This document shows positions 35,015 to 44,923 of a stretch of 64,000 nucleotides of DNA, one piece after another. The position numbers and the translations under genes are program-made. Under the pieces are notes generated by a model. That model was not told where the DNA came from, did no database searches, and saw only the letters and a list, made by a program, of their open reading frames with translations. The stretch's first letter is position 1. Every line of letters begins with the position of its first letter. Source of the stretch: Cynocephalus volans (Eukaryota > Chordata > Mammalia > Dermoptera > Cynocephalidae); the NCBI RefSeq assembly GCF_027409185.1, contig NC_084472.1:49463427-49527426 (forward strand), read 5' to 3'.

Positions 35015-35741
35015 CCAAGCTACATACAGATTGGTCAGCAAAGGGCTGATGCCTTACTTGCTCAAAAAGCATAGGTACAACCTCTGACCCATCAATGACT
35101 GAATAAAAAGCCATTCTAGTCACTTTAAAATAAAATCATACTTGCTGCTGGTGGTCTAGAAGACGGTGAACGCCCAAGGCTATACCCTCCGTGGAGTGAT
35201 TAGTGATAGAACTTCCAAGCTGCCATTCCCTGGCTAAATTCAAGGCAAAACCACAAAACTCCCTGAATTATGAAAGCAGTCTCCAAGCCACACACATATT
35301 TGATACTAAGGAGTTAAAGTCTTACTGGCTCTGAGGACTTAAGTACAACTTGCGATTAATAAATACCTTACGTTGACCTAGCAGTGACCCATAGCCACGC
35401 CAAAAGATAACCACAAGGAAAAGAATCAGAGCAGGGATATCAGAGGGAAAATAGACTTCACAGAAGTAGTTGACCCAAATCACTAAAAGATAAACAAATG
35501 ACCAAACAAATAGCAACAGCAAACCCTGAATGGGTGAATGGAATCAGTATCTAGAGTTGCTACAAGGTATTATCTAAAATGTCCAGTTTTCAACAAAAAG
35601 GTATGGAGCACACAAAGAAACATGAAAACTGTGATCTATACTCAGGAAAAATAGCAGGCAGTAGAAACTACATTTTAGGGGTCCTTACCATATAAAGACG
35701 TTGGGATTACTATGCAAAGAATTCAAAGCGGCTATTATAAA
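35015..35741 (+). repeat. Old L1 ORF1 5' region (before Tigger insertion)
   Basis: 'aaaatgtccagttttcaaca' at about 35575 followed by 'gaaacatgaaaactgtgatc' and 'gaattcaaagcggctattat' (35719-35738) matches the start of ORF1 in old L1M elements. The match then stops at the Tigger terminal repeat and resumes at 36941 with 'tcaaagaactaag', so one L1 was split by the transposon. Confidence 0.65.
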
Positions 35742-35743
35742 TA

Positions 35744-36940
35744 CAGTCATATGCCATATAATGATGTTTTGGTCAAAGATGGACTGCATACATATGATCT
35801 CCTATGAGATTATAATGGAGCTGAAAAATTCCTATCACCTAGCGAAATCATAGCCTTCCTAACGTCCTTGCACAATTCGTTACTCATGTGTTTGTGGTGA
35901 TGATGCTAGTGTAAAAAAACCTACTGCACTGCTAGTCATATAAAAGTATAGCATATATAATTATGTGCAGTATATAATACTTCATAAAGATAATAAACAA
36001 CTATGTTACTGGTTTATGTATTTACTATACTAAACTTTTTATTGGAGTGTACTTCTCCTTATAAAAATAAAATAGTTAACTGTAAAACAGCCTCAAGCAG
36101 ATCTTTCAGGAGTTATTCCAGAAGGCATTGTTATCATAGAAGATAGCTCCATGTATGTTTCCGTCCCTGAAGACCTTTCAGTGAGACAAGAAGTGGAGGT
36201 GGAAGACAGTGATATTGTTAGTCATGACCTAGTATAGGACCAGGCTAATGTGTGTTTTTGTGTCTTAGCTTTTAACAAAAAAGTTTAAAAAGTTAAAAAA
36301 AAATAATAATGGAGAAAAGCTTATAGAATAAGGATATAAAGAAAGGAAATATTTTTGTACAGCTGTAAAATGTGTATCTTTTTTAAGCTAAGTGTTATTA
36401 CAAGAGTCCAAAAATTTTAAAAGCATTAAAAAGTTTATAAGGTAAAAAAGTTACAGTAAGCTAAGATTATTTTATTATTGAAGAAAAAATTTTTTTTCAG
36501 AAATTCAGTGTAGCCTAAGTGTACAGTATTTAGAAAATCTACAGCAGTGTACAATAATGACCTAGGTCTTCACCACTCACTCACTGACTCATCCAGAGCA
36601 ACTTCCAGTCTTGCAAGCTCCAATCATAGTAAGTGCCCTATACAGGTATACCACTTTTTAATCTTTTATACCATATTTTTATTGTATTTTCCTATGTTTA
36701 AATACATTTAGATACACAAATACTTACCTTTATATTACATTGCCTACAGTATTCAGTACAATAACATGTTGTACAGGTTTGTAGCCTAGGAATGACAGAC
36801 TATACCATATAGCATAGGTGTGTAGTAGGTTTTACCACCTAGGTCTGTGTAAGTATACTCTATGATGTTCACACAGCAATGAAATCACCCAATGATACAT
36901 TTCTCAGAATGTACCCTTGTTGTTAAGCAATGCATCACTA
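35744..36940 (+). mobile_element. Tigger-family DNA transposon (deleted), nested in L1
   Basis: Begins CAGTCATATGCCATATAATG just after TA at 35742-35743 and ends with the inverted counterpart 'aagcaatgcatcacta' at about 36925-36940. Inside are 'gattataatggagctgaaaa' and 'gttactggtttatgtattta', both typical of the Tigger3-like group. At about 1.2 kb it is internally deleted. A short remnant at 36150-36235 may be the end of the pogo-type transposase, but no frame is open. It splits the L1. Confidence 0.75.
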
Positions 36941-39900
36941 TGTGGTCAAAGAACTAAGAAAAATGCAGGGAAAAATTAAGAAAAATAAGCAGTGCTTTAG
37001 AGAAATGTGGTACACCATTAAACACATTAACATGCACATAATGAGAGTAGAAAAGGATAGAGAGAGAGAGAAAAATACTCAAGGAAATAATGACTGAAAA
37101 CCTCCCAAATTTAAAGAAAAACACTATACATTCAAGAAGTTGATTGAAATCCAAGTAGGAAAAGTGGAAGAAATCCATACCAAGACACTCAAAGGAAATA
37201 ATGACTGAAAACCTCCCAAATTTAAAGAAAAACACTATACATTCAAGAAGCTGATTGAAATCCAAGTAGGAAAAGTGGAAGAAATGCATACCAAGACACT
37301 CAAAGGAAATAATGACTGAAAACCTCCCAAATTTAAAGAAAAACACTATACATTCAAGAAGCTGATTGAAATCCAAGTAGGAAAAGTGGAAGAAATCCAT
37401 ACCAAGACACATCATAGTCAAAATGTTGAATGTGAAAGATAAAAAGAAAATCTTGAAGGCAGCAAAAGAAAAACAATGCATTATGTAGAAGGGAACCATA
37501 GTAAGATTGACAGCTGGCCTGCCATTAAAAACAATAGAAACCTGAAGGAAGCAGGATGACATATTTACAGAGCTGAATTTTTAAAAAGTATCAATGAAGA
37601 ATTCCATATACAGCAAAGTTATCTTTCAAAGATGAAGGTGAATGGAGACTTAAGCCAGGGTGAAAAAAAAATGAAGGTGAAATAAAGACATTCTAACATG
37701 AACAAAAACTGAGAGAATTTGTTGGTAGTAGTCCTGCCTTACAAGAAATGCTAAAAGAAGATGTTCAGGCTGAAAGGAAGTGACACCGAACGTTAATTCA
37801 AATTCTCACAGAAAAAGAGTTCCAGTAACAATAAGTATGTAGTTAATGATACAAGACAGTATAATTACATACTTCTTACCCTTTCTTCTATTAACTAATT
37901 AAAGACAACTGCATAAAACAATATCTATAAAATCTTATTATTGTGCCTATAACATATATAAACATTTTTGACAATAATAACACAAAGGAGTTGGGTAGGA
38001 ATTAAGCCATATGTGAATAAGAAAATAACATCAGATAGTAACTTGAATCCACAAAAGAAATGAGAGAACCAGAAATGGTAAATAAGAAAGAATATATTTC
38101 TGTATCTATAACTCTCTATAGATGTATACATATAGATATATGCATGTACAGAGATAGAAGTATTTTTAAATATGTTTATATTCTCCTTTATTCTACTAGC
38201 TTCTTTAAAAGATGTAAGATCATATAAAACAATAATTATGACAATATATTGTGTTTGTAACATATATAGACATAATACATACAACAAAAATAGCACAAGA
38301 AGTGTTGGTAAAGGGAATGGAACTATGCATGAGTAAAGTTTCTATACCTTACTGGAATTAAGTTAGTATAAAATCTGAAGTAGATTCTGATAAGTTAAGA
38401 TGTATATTGTTATCCCTACAGCAATCACTAAGAAAATAACTTTTAAAAAGTTCAAAAAATCATTAAAGGCATTAATATGATACACTTGACAAAGCCCACT
38501 TAATATAAAAGAAGGTAATAAAAAAGGAAAAGAGGAACAAAATAGTCATGAGACATACAGAAAACAAAATGAATTTTAAAAATACAGAAACAATGGCAGA
38601 CACAAACACAACCATAAGACAATAACATTAGATGTGAATGGATTAAACAAGCCAATCAAAAAGCAGAGGTTGTCAGAGTGTATTAAAAAAAAAATTACAG
38701 AAATCAAGTTCCAACAATATGCTTGCTGTCCATAAGAGATGCTCTTTAGAGTCAAAGATATATATAGGTGAACATAGAAGATTTGAAAGAGATATGCCAT
38801 GCAAATGGAGCCATAAGTAAGCTGAGATGGCTATACTAGTATCAGACAAAATAAACTTTTAGTAGAAATAAAGGGGAATATTTTATAATGATAAAAGGGA
38901 CAATCCATTAGGAAGATATAATAATTATAAATATATATGTATTTAACAATAGAGCCCCAAATACATAAATGAAAAATGGATAGGTCTGAAAGGAGAAATA
39001 GATAATTCCACAATAATAGGTTGAGACTCTAATAAGCCACTTTCAATAATGAGTAAAATAATCAGGCAAAGAATCAGAAAGGATATTGAAGACTCGAACA
39101 ACATTAGATCTAACAGCTATGTGTAGAACACTACACCCAATAATAGCAGAATACACATTCTTTTCAAGCATAGATGGGACATTGTCTAGTATAGACCACC
39201 TGTGAGGCCATAAAACAAATCTCAATAAATATAAAAGGATTAAAATTATACAAAGTATATTCTTATGTTACAATGGAATTAAACCAGAAATCAATAACAG
39301 TAAGAAATTTGGGAAATTCACAAATATGTGAATTTAAATTAAACAACACACTCCTAAATAACCAATAACTCAAAGAAGAAAAATTTAGTCAAAAGGAAAT
39401 TGGAAAATAATTTGAGATAAATGGAAACAAAACCCCAATATGGCTAAACTTATGGGATGCAGCAAAAGCAATGCTTAGTGAAAAATGTATAGTTATAAAT
39501 GTCTTTTTTTTAACGAAAGGAAGTTCTCAAACCAATAATCTAGCTTTTTATGTTAGAGAACTAGAAAAAAGAATAGCAACCTAAACCCAAAACAAGCTGA
39601 AGGAAGGAGATCATAAGAATTAGAGTGGAAAGTAATGAAATTGAGAATAGAAACATTTTAAAAGTCAACAAAACCACAAGTTGGATCTTTGAAAAGATCA
39701 ATAAAATTGACAAACCCTTTGCTAGATGGACAAAGCAAAAAGGAGGCTCAAATAACTAAAATAAAAAAATAGAAATGGGAACTACCAACCTTACAGAAAT
39801 TTTAAAAACAACATTGTAAGAGAAGAACTGTGTGCCAACAAATTATATAACTTAAATGAAATAGACAAATTCCTAGAAAAACACAAACTACTGAAATTGA

Positions 39901-40065
39901 CTTAAGAAGAAATAGAAAATATTAATGTATCCATAATAAGACAGAGAATGAATTAGTAATCCAAATAATCCCCCAAAAGAAAAGCCCAAGGTTAGACGGC
40001 TTCAATGGTGAATCCAACCAAACATTTAAAGAATTTACGCCAATCCTTGTTGTATATACTAATTA
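36941..40065 (+). repeat. Old LINE-1 ORF1-ORF2 remnant, sense
   Basis: ORF1-like sequence at 36941-37560 (including a 111-bp triplication), an inter-ORF region, and ORF2 endonuclease/RT sequence from about 38580 ('ccattaggaagatata' region, 'gagaaatagataattcc', 'aacaagctgaaggaagg'), stopping near 'aagaatttacgccaatcc' at 40055 before the RT active site. It is full of stops and indels, so it is old and dead. Confidence 0.75.
37079..37411 (+). repeat. Three tandem 111-bp units within the L1 ORF1 remnant
   Basis: The phrase ggaaataatgactgaaaacc starts at 37083, 37194 and 37305, a strict period of 111 bp (37 codons). The three units differ at only a few positions, for example 'agttgattg' in unit 1 against 'agctgattg' in units 2 and 3, and 'gaaatgcatacc' only in unit 2. 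The unit corresponds to the part of L1 ORF1 near the start of the C-terminal half. The units are far more alike than the surrounding L1 is to a consensus, so the duplication looks younger than the insertion. The 202-codon antisense frame here reflects the repeat. Confidence 0.95.
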
Positions 40066-40514
40066 TCCTGATTTGAACATCATATATTGCTTAGGACTCA
40101 AGGTTTAAGAAGATACTGAACTACGATGAACAATATTAGAACTCTTCATTTTGGTCACAGCATTTTATTTATTACTTTTGTTACTTTGAAAACTTTTAAA
40201 CTGTTTAAATATGAATGCTCTAATTTATAAAATTATGTTATAAACTGTCTCACTTGTGTGTCTCAAAGGGCAGAAGAGGAAATTAAATACAGTGGTGGTA
40301 AAAATGGTAATAAGAAACAGTATGAAAATAACTGGAAGAAAAGAAGAAAGCATGCTACATAAGCATAAAATGCATAAAGGTAGAAAAGGTATACTGCTAG
40401 ACTCCTCCGCTAAAAACTGCCCAATCATTCCACAGATACATGTGATAGTTTTATGGAGGTCAGAGAGAATAATGATTTAGAAATTACAGCTCTGAAGCGA
40501 AGTCCTGGATTCTA

Positions 40515-40725
40515 AGTTTTCATCTCATTAACACTTATTAGCTAGGTGTCTTGGCGATAGTAACTTATGAAAGCCCTTATTCATCTGTAAAATGGGGATA
40601 ATAACAGAGCTTACATTGTGAGATATATGAGAAGTAAATTAAAAGATGAAAAAAATGAAAGAAAAAGTGTTTAGCATAGTGCCTGATATACAGTAAGAGA
40701 TTAATAAATGTTAGCTGCTTCTAAC
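40515..40725 (+). repeat. MIR SINE
   Basis: Typical MIR/L2-tail layout: 'ttcatctgtaaaatggggat' at 40580, 'gtttagcatagtgcctgata' at 40670 and 'gagattaataaatgttagct' at 40697. Moderately well preserved. Confidence 0.75.
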
Positions 40726-41059
40726 ATTTAGGGAAATGTGTAGGCTGAACTGTGCTCAGAGCTACCCACAAAAGGCCTTTTTTTGGGTGGTAAATTATTA
40801 AGAAAAGGCATATGTGTTGAGAAAATATCTTGAGTGTATTTTTTTGTACTGCAGTTATGAGATATTCAGCTTTCTATTTGGTAGCCAATATAACATAACT
40901 AAAGTCCATAAATTCATTTCATAAATATTTTTTGAGTGTCTGTGTGACAGACACTGTCCTGGTGCTAGGGATACTGCAGTGAACAAGAGTGATTTCTTTC
41001 TAGTCTTGTTCCTATTCATGTTCCTATTCTCATTAAATTTATATCCTAATAAGAGGGAC

Positions 41060-41609
41060 ATATAGTAAATAAGAAAACAAAGAGGGTATATTTCATATGG
41101 TGATAAGCACTATGAAGAAGATAATAGCAGAATACTGTGGTAAACAGTGGCCGAGTATGTGCATTTCATAAATTTGACCAAGTGACTAGGAAGTTTACTC
41201 TGAAGAGGAGACAAATGAAGGTGAGAGCTTGAGGACAAAAATGACATTAGCCTTGGAAAGATTTGGGGGAAGAGAATGCCAGGCAAGAGAAGAGCAATTA
41301 TGAAGGCTCTGAGGTGGATTCAGTGCACTCAAGCAACAGAAGTCTGTTGTGCCTGTTAACACAGAGAAAATGAAGATTATGACATAGTAGGAAATGAGGT
41401 TGGAGAAGTAGCCTGGGGCCAGATGGTAACTTGCAGATCATGATAAAATGTTTGGATTTTATTTTAGATGCAGTGGGAAGCCTTTAGAAGATTTTAGGGA
41501 GGAGAGTGACGAAAACTAACATATTTTGAAAGCATATTTTGGCCATTGTGCAAAGAGTGGAGTATAGTTGAGCAAGAGTAGATACAGGGAGACCATTAGG
41601 AGGCACAAA
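41060..41609 (+). repeat. Ancient interspersed repeat, host of the young L1 (left part)
   Basis: Contains 'tggtgataagcactatgaag', 'gaagagaatgccaggcaaga', 'gtagcctggggccagatgg' and 'aaatgtttggattttatttt', a sequence order I know from an ancient mammalian repeat whose name I cannot give with certainty. It resumes after the L1 at 48297 ('aataatccagtgcgagagg'), showing that the L1 cut it in two. Confidence 0.6.
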
Positions 41610-41623
41610 AATAATCCAGTGCG
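41610..41623 (+). repeat. Left target-site duplication of the full-length L1
   Basis: aataatccagtgcg, repeated exactly at 48297-48310. The preceding CACAAA on the plus strand gives a T-rich nick site on the other strand, as expected for L1 endonuclease. Confidence 0.95.
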
Positions 41624-43041
41624 CCTCAGGCAGCCGGGAAACTTGTGGACCTTCCTCTGGCCATCTCTTAAGGGAGGACTGCTGCTGCTGGCCGGTCGTG
41701 GGGGCTCAACGCCACTTTGCCCCCGGCAGGAGAGGCTGCCTCATTTACAGGCAACAGCTTTCAAGTGTGGAGCAGGAAAAGAACTGATTCTTAGCTGCAA
41801 AAGCGAGTCTTGAAACAGGGAACACGGCGCCAGGGCTGCTGTGGATGCAGCCAGGATCCCGGAGGCTGGGGCCGCACTGAAGGCGGCCAGCTGCCCTATT
41901 CAGGATTCGAGGTTTCAGGCCGGCATTAAAGAAGATTCCTGGGAGCGCCCGAGCGGCGCCGCGACTGAACAGCCCGAGGCGGCAGCGCCGAGAACACGGA
42001 AGGCAACAAACCAGAGACAGAGCGAGCGCCCGACCTGGCACAGCACTGTGAGTGATCCCTGGCCCACGCGGCTCCCGCCTGCACCACCAGGCCACTCACT
42101 GCCCCGGTGCTGCCTCCATTTTCCCAGGTGCGGGCAGCTCCGCCCTGCTCGGCCATCACTGAGCCCATTTGCTTGGCCTGGCGCGGGGCTTTCCGGACCC
42201 TGCGGACTGGCCTCCTCTCCCACTCCCTCCGCGGTTCTCTGGCGGGGCTGGGGGTGTGGGGCGTCCCGACCAGTGTTGGGAGGGCTAGAAAGTACGGGCG
42301 GGCCGACTGTCACTCCACCACACCCTGGACTCCGGCCCCGGTAAACTTCCTGTTACTGGGAGGCAGATAACATCTCTGCGACCACCAGTTTGGAAAAAAG
42401 CCTAACGAATTTCTGGTTGGGAATAGTGTGGTAGGAGAGTTCCCAGGTCCACTTGAACCTGCCGGAGAGCAGGCTGCAGGCAGGCATTAGACTCGGTTTA
42501 TACCGGGGGGATACAAAGGTGAACAAGACCCGAGAAAGATCTACACAGTGCTACAAAGGCACCCAGAGAGACCGGTTGTCTGTGCCTAGCAGAAACCTGA
42601 TAGACTTCCTGGGCGAGGCGGTGCTGAGCAGGGTCTTGAAGGCCCAGCTGATAGACGAGGGGTGCAGAAGACACGCCCCAGCCCAGCACAGTGTGCACAG
42701 AGGGGGGAGACTCGACAGAAACCACACACCCGGTGGGGTCGCCACTGCACGATCTAACAGCCTGGGCCAGAGCACACGGAACGGGGAGAAGTCCTGTACA
42801 GAAAGTGAAAGCTCAACAGAGATCACACACCCTGTGGTACGTGATCCACCAGCCCAGCAGAGTACAAGCTGACCAGAAAGGTGGATCCCCGGAGAAGCCC
42901 AAGACCCGAGGCAACCACACACACAAGACACTAGAGGCCAACTGAGCAGTCACGGCGGGAGCCATACCAAATTAGCAACCACAGCAACATCCTAGTTAGT
43001 CATTAGTCTCAAACCGGTGGACTGTGAAACCCCCTGCCACA
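41624..43041 (+). promoter_or_regulatory. L1 5' UTR with CpG-rich internal promoter
   Basis: 1.4 kb of untranslated leader, strongly GC- and CpG-rich from about 41860 to 42345, in sharp contrast to the AT-rich intron. In L1 elements this region carries an internal RNA polymerase II promoter. The several 75-167 codon frames on both strands at 41745-42945 are composition artefacts. I do not see the YY1-type start motif of human L1 at its 5' end. Confidence 0.75.
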
Positions 43042-44022
43042 ATGAATAAACACCAAAAAAAAGACACCAGAAATACAAAAAATCAAGAAAGTACACCACC
43101 AAAAGTTAATAAATCTCATACTCTAGATCCTATAGAACAAGAAGCCCTTGAAATAACTGACAAGGAATTTCGAGTGATAATTCTAAGGAAACTGAATGAG
43201 ATACAAGAAAACTCAGCTAGACATCATGATGAAATGAGGAAAAGTATACAGGATCTGAAAGAGGAAATATACAAGGAAATCAATGTCCTGAAAAAAAATG
43301 TAGCAGAACTTGCTGAACTGAAGAAATTATTCAGCGAAATAAAAAACACAACGGAGAGTTTAACCAGCAGGCTTGTCGAAGTTGAAGAGAGAACCTCTGA
43401 ACTTGAAGATGGGCTGTTTGAAATAACACAAGCAGACAAAAAGAAAGAAAAAAGAATCAAGGACATGGAAGAAAATCTGAGAGAGATATCAGACAACCTC
43501 AAGCGTTCAAATATCCGAGTCATGGGTATTCCAGAAGGGGAGGAAAATGGAGATTCCATTGAAAACATATTCAACAAAATAGTGGCAGAAAACTTCCCAG
43601 GTATAGGAAAAATCACAAATCTTCAGATCCAGGACGCTCAACGATCTCCAAACGTATTCAACCCAAAAAGGCCTTCTCCAAGACATGTCATAGTCAAATT
43701 GGCAAAACTCAGAGACAAAGAGAGAATCTTAAAAGCTGCAAGAGAGAAGCGTCAAATCACCTATAAGGGAGCCCCAATAAGGTTAACATCAGACTTCTCA
43801 TCACAAACCCTAAAAGCTAGAAAGGAATGGGATGATATTTTCAAAATACTAAAAGACAAAGATTGCCAGCCAAGAATACTCTACCCTGCAAGGCTATCCT
43901 TCCGAAATGAGGGGCAAATAGTATATTTCTCAGACAAACAAAAACTGCGGGAGTTCACTACCACAAGACCACCCTTACAAGAAATCCTCAAGGGAGTACT
44001 GGGTTTGGTTCCCGAAAAATAA
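43042..44022 (+). CDS. L1 ORF1 protein (RNA-binding chaperone), intact
   Basis: Encodes 326 residues. ORF1p binds L1 RNA as a trimer and acts as a nucleic-acid chaperone in the L1 ribonucleoprotein. The N-terminal third is charged and polar. Residues about 50-150 form a long heptad-patterned coiled coil rich in Glu, Lys and Leu. The RRM-like domain follows (NIRVMGIPEGEENGDSIENI and the FP pair in ENFPGI). The C-terminal domain holds RHVIVKLAKLRDKERILKAA, then the ITYKGAPIRLTSDFS and ARLSFR segments. Human ORF1p has 338 residues, so the length is normal for a mammal. I chose ATG at 43042; a GTG six codons upstream is less likely. No frameshift or internal stop. Confidence 0.95.
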   Translation: MNKHQKKDTRNTKNQESTPPKVNKSHTLDPIEQEALEITDKEFRVIILRKLNEIQENSARHHDEMRKSIQDLKEEIYKEINVLKKNVAELAELKKLFSEIKNTTESLTSRLVEVEERTSELEDGLFEITQADKKKEKRIKDMEENLREISDNLKRSNIRVMGIPEGEENGDSIENIFNKIVAENFPGIGKITNLQIQDAQRSPNVFNPKRPSPRHVIVKLAKLRDKERILKAAREKRQITYKGAPIRLTSDFSSQTLKARKEWDDIFKILKDKDCQPRILYPARLSFRNEGQIVYFSDKQKLREFTTTRPPLQEILKGVLGLVPEK

Positions 44023-44209
44023 CTACCACTGCCATAAAAACCTAAGAAAAATCTAAACCCGCTAGTACAATAAAAATGGCATTCATGAAGAGAAAACAAG
44101 CTAACAAAAACACTATCTACAACCTAAGGAACCAACAAACAAAGAAACCAAACAGTAAATCAGAAAGCAAGGAACAAAAGACACCTAAGACAACCAAACA
44201 ACCAATAAA

Positions 44210-44923
44210 ATGCTAGGAATAAATCAACACCTTTCAATAACAACTCTTAATGTTAAAGGCTTAAATTCCCCAATTAAAAGACACAGACTGGCTGACTGGA
44301 TCAAAAAGCAGGACCCAACTATATGCTGCCTACAAGAGACCCACCTCACCCATAAAGATTCACACAGACTAAGAGTGAAAGGATGGAAAAAGATTTACCA
44401 TGCAAACAGAAAAGAAAAACGAGCAGGAGTGGCTATTCTTATATCTGACAAAATAGACTTTAAACTAAAAACCATAAAAAGAGACAATGAGGGACACTAC
44501 TTAATGATAAAAGGACTGATCCATCAAGAAGACATAACAATCATAAATATGTACGCACCCAATGTTGGAGCAGCCAGATTTATAAAACAAACTCTATTAG
44601 ACCTAAAGAAGGAAATAGACACTAATACCATAATAGCAGGGGACCTGAACACTCCACTGTCAATATTAGACAGATCATCTAGGCAAAGAATCAGTAGAGA
44701 AACACAAGATCTAAACAAGACTCTAGACCAATTGGAATTGGCAGATATCTACAGAACATTCCACCCAACAACCTCAGAATATTCATTCTTCTCATCAGCA
44801 CATGGATCATTCTCCAGGATAGATCACATATTAGGTCACAAATCAAGTCTCAATAAATTCAAAAAAATTGGAATTATCCCATGTATCTTCTCAGACCACA
44901 ATGGATTAAAACTAGGAATTTAA
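44210..44923 (+). CDS. L1 ORF2 N-terminal part (endonuclease), truncated by frameshift
   Basis: The first 237 codons of ORF2, encoding the APE-type endonuclease that nicks target DNA at TTTT/A-like sites. The expected catalytic positions are visible: Asn in TLNVKGL, Glu in CLQETHL, Asp and Asn in GDLNTPLS, Asp in SRIDHI, and the Asp-His pair in FSDHNGL. The frame then meets TAA at 44921-44923. Comparison with the usual L1 reading at this point suggests one extra T in 'ggaatttaataac' (about 44916-44921). The frame continues one base over without stops to 48038. As it stands, translation would yield only the endonuclease domain. Confidence 0.9.
   Translation: MLGINQHLSITTLNVKGLNSPIKRHRLADWIKKQDPTICCLQETHLTHKDSHRLRVKGWKKIYHANRKEKRAGVAILISDKIDFKLKTIKRDNEGHYLMIKGLIHQEDITIINMYAPNVGAARFIKQTLLDLKKEIDTNTIIAGDLNTPLSILDRSSRQRISRETQDLNKTLDQLELADIYRTFHPTTSEYSFFSSAHGSFSRIDHILGHKSSLNKFKKIGIIPCIFSDHNGLKLGI

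Noticed and set aside
37079-37411. CRISPR-like or satellite array
   Set aside because: Units are directly adjacent with no spacers, only three copies, inside an L1 remnant in a mammalian genome.
36954-37562. 202-codon antisense open frame with three repeated segments
   Set aside because: It is the antisense of the 111-bp L1 ORF1 triplication; the repetition comes from the DNA repeat, and the hydrophobic Phe-rich text is typical of A-rich L1 read backwards.
41745-42945. Several 75-167 codon frames in the L1 5' UTR
   Set aside because: Same composition effect; they precede the true ORF1 and are not conserved L1 features that I can support.
43224-43616. 130-codon antisense frame inside L1 ORF1, and similar ones at 46061-46534 and 47390-47887
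   Set aside because: Shadows of the intact L1 frames on the opposite strand.
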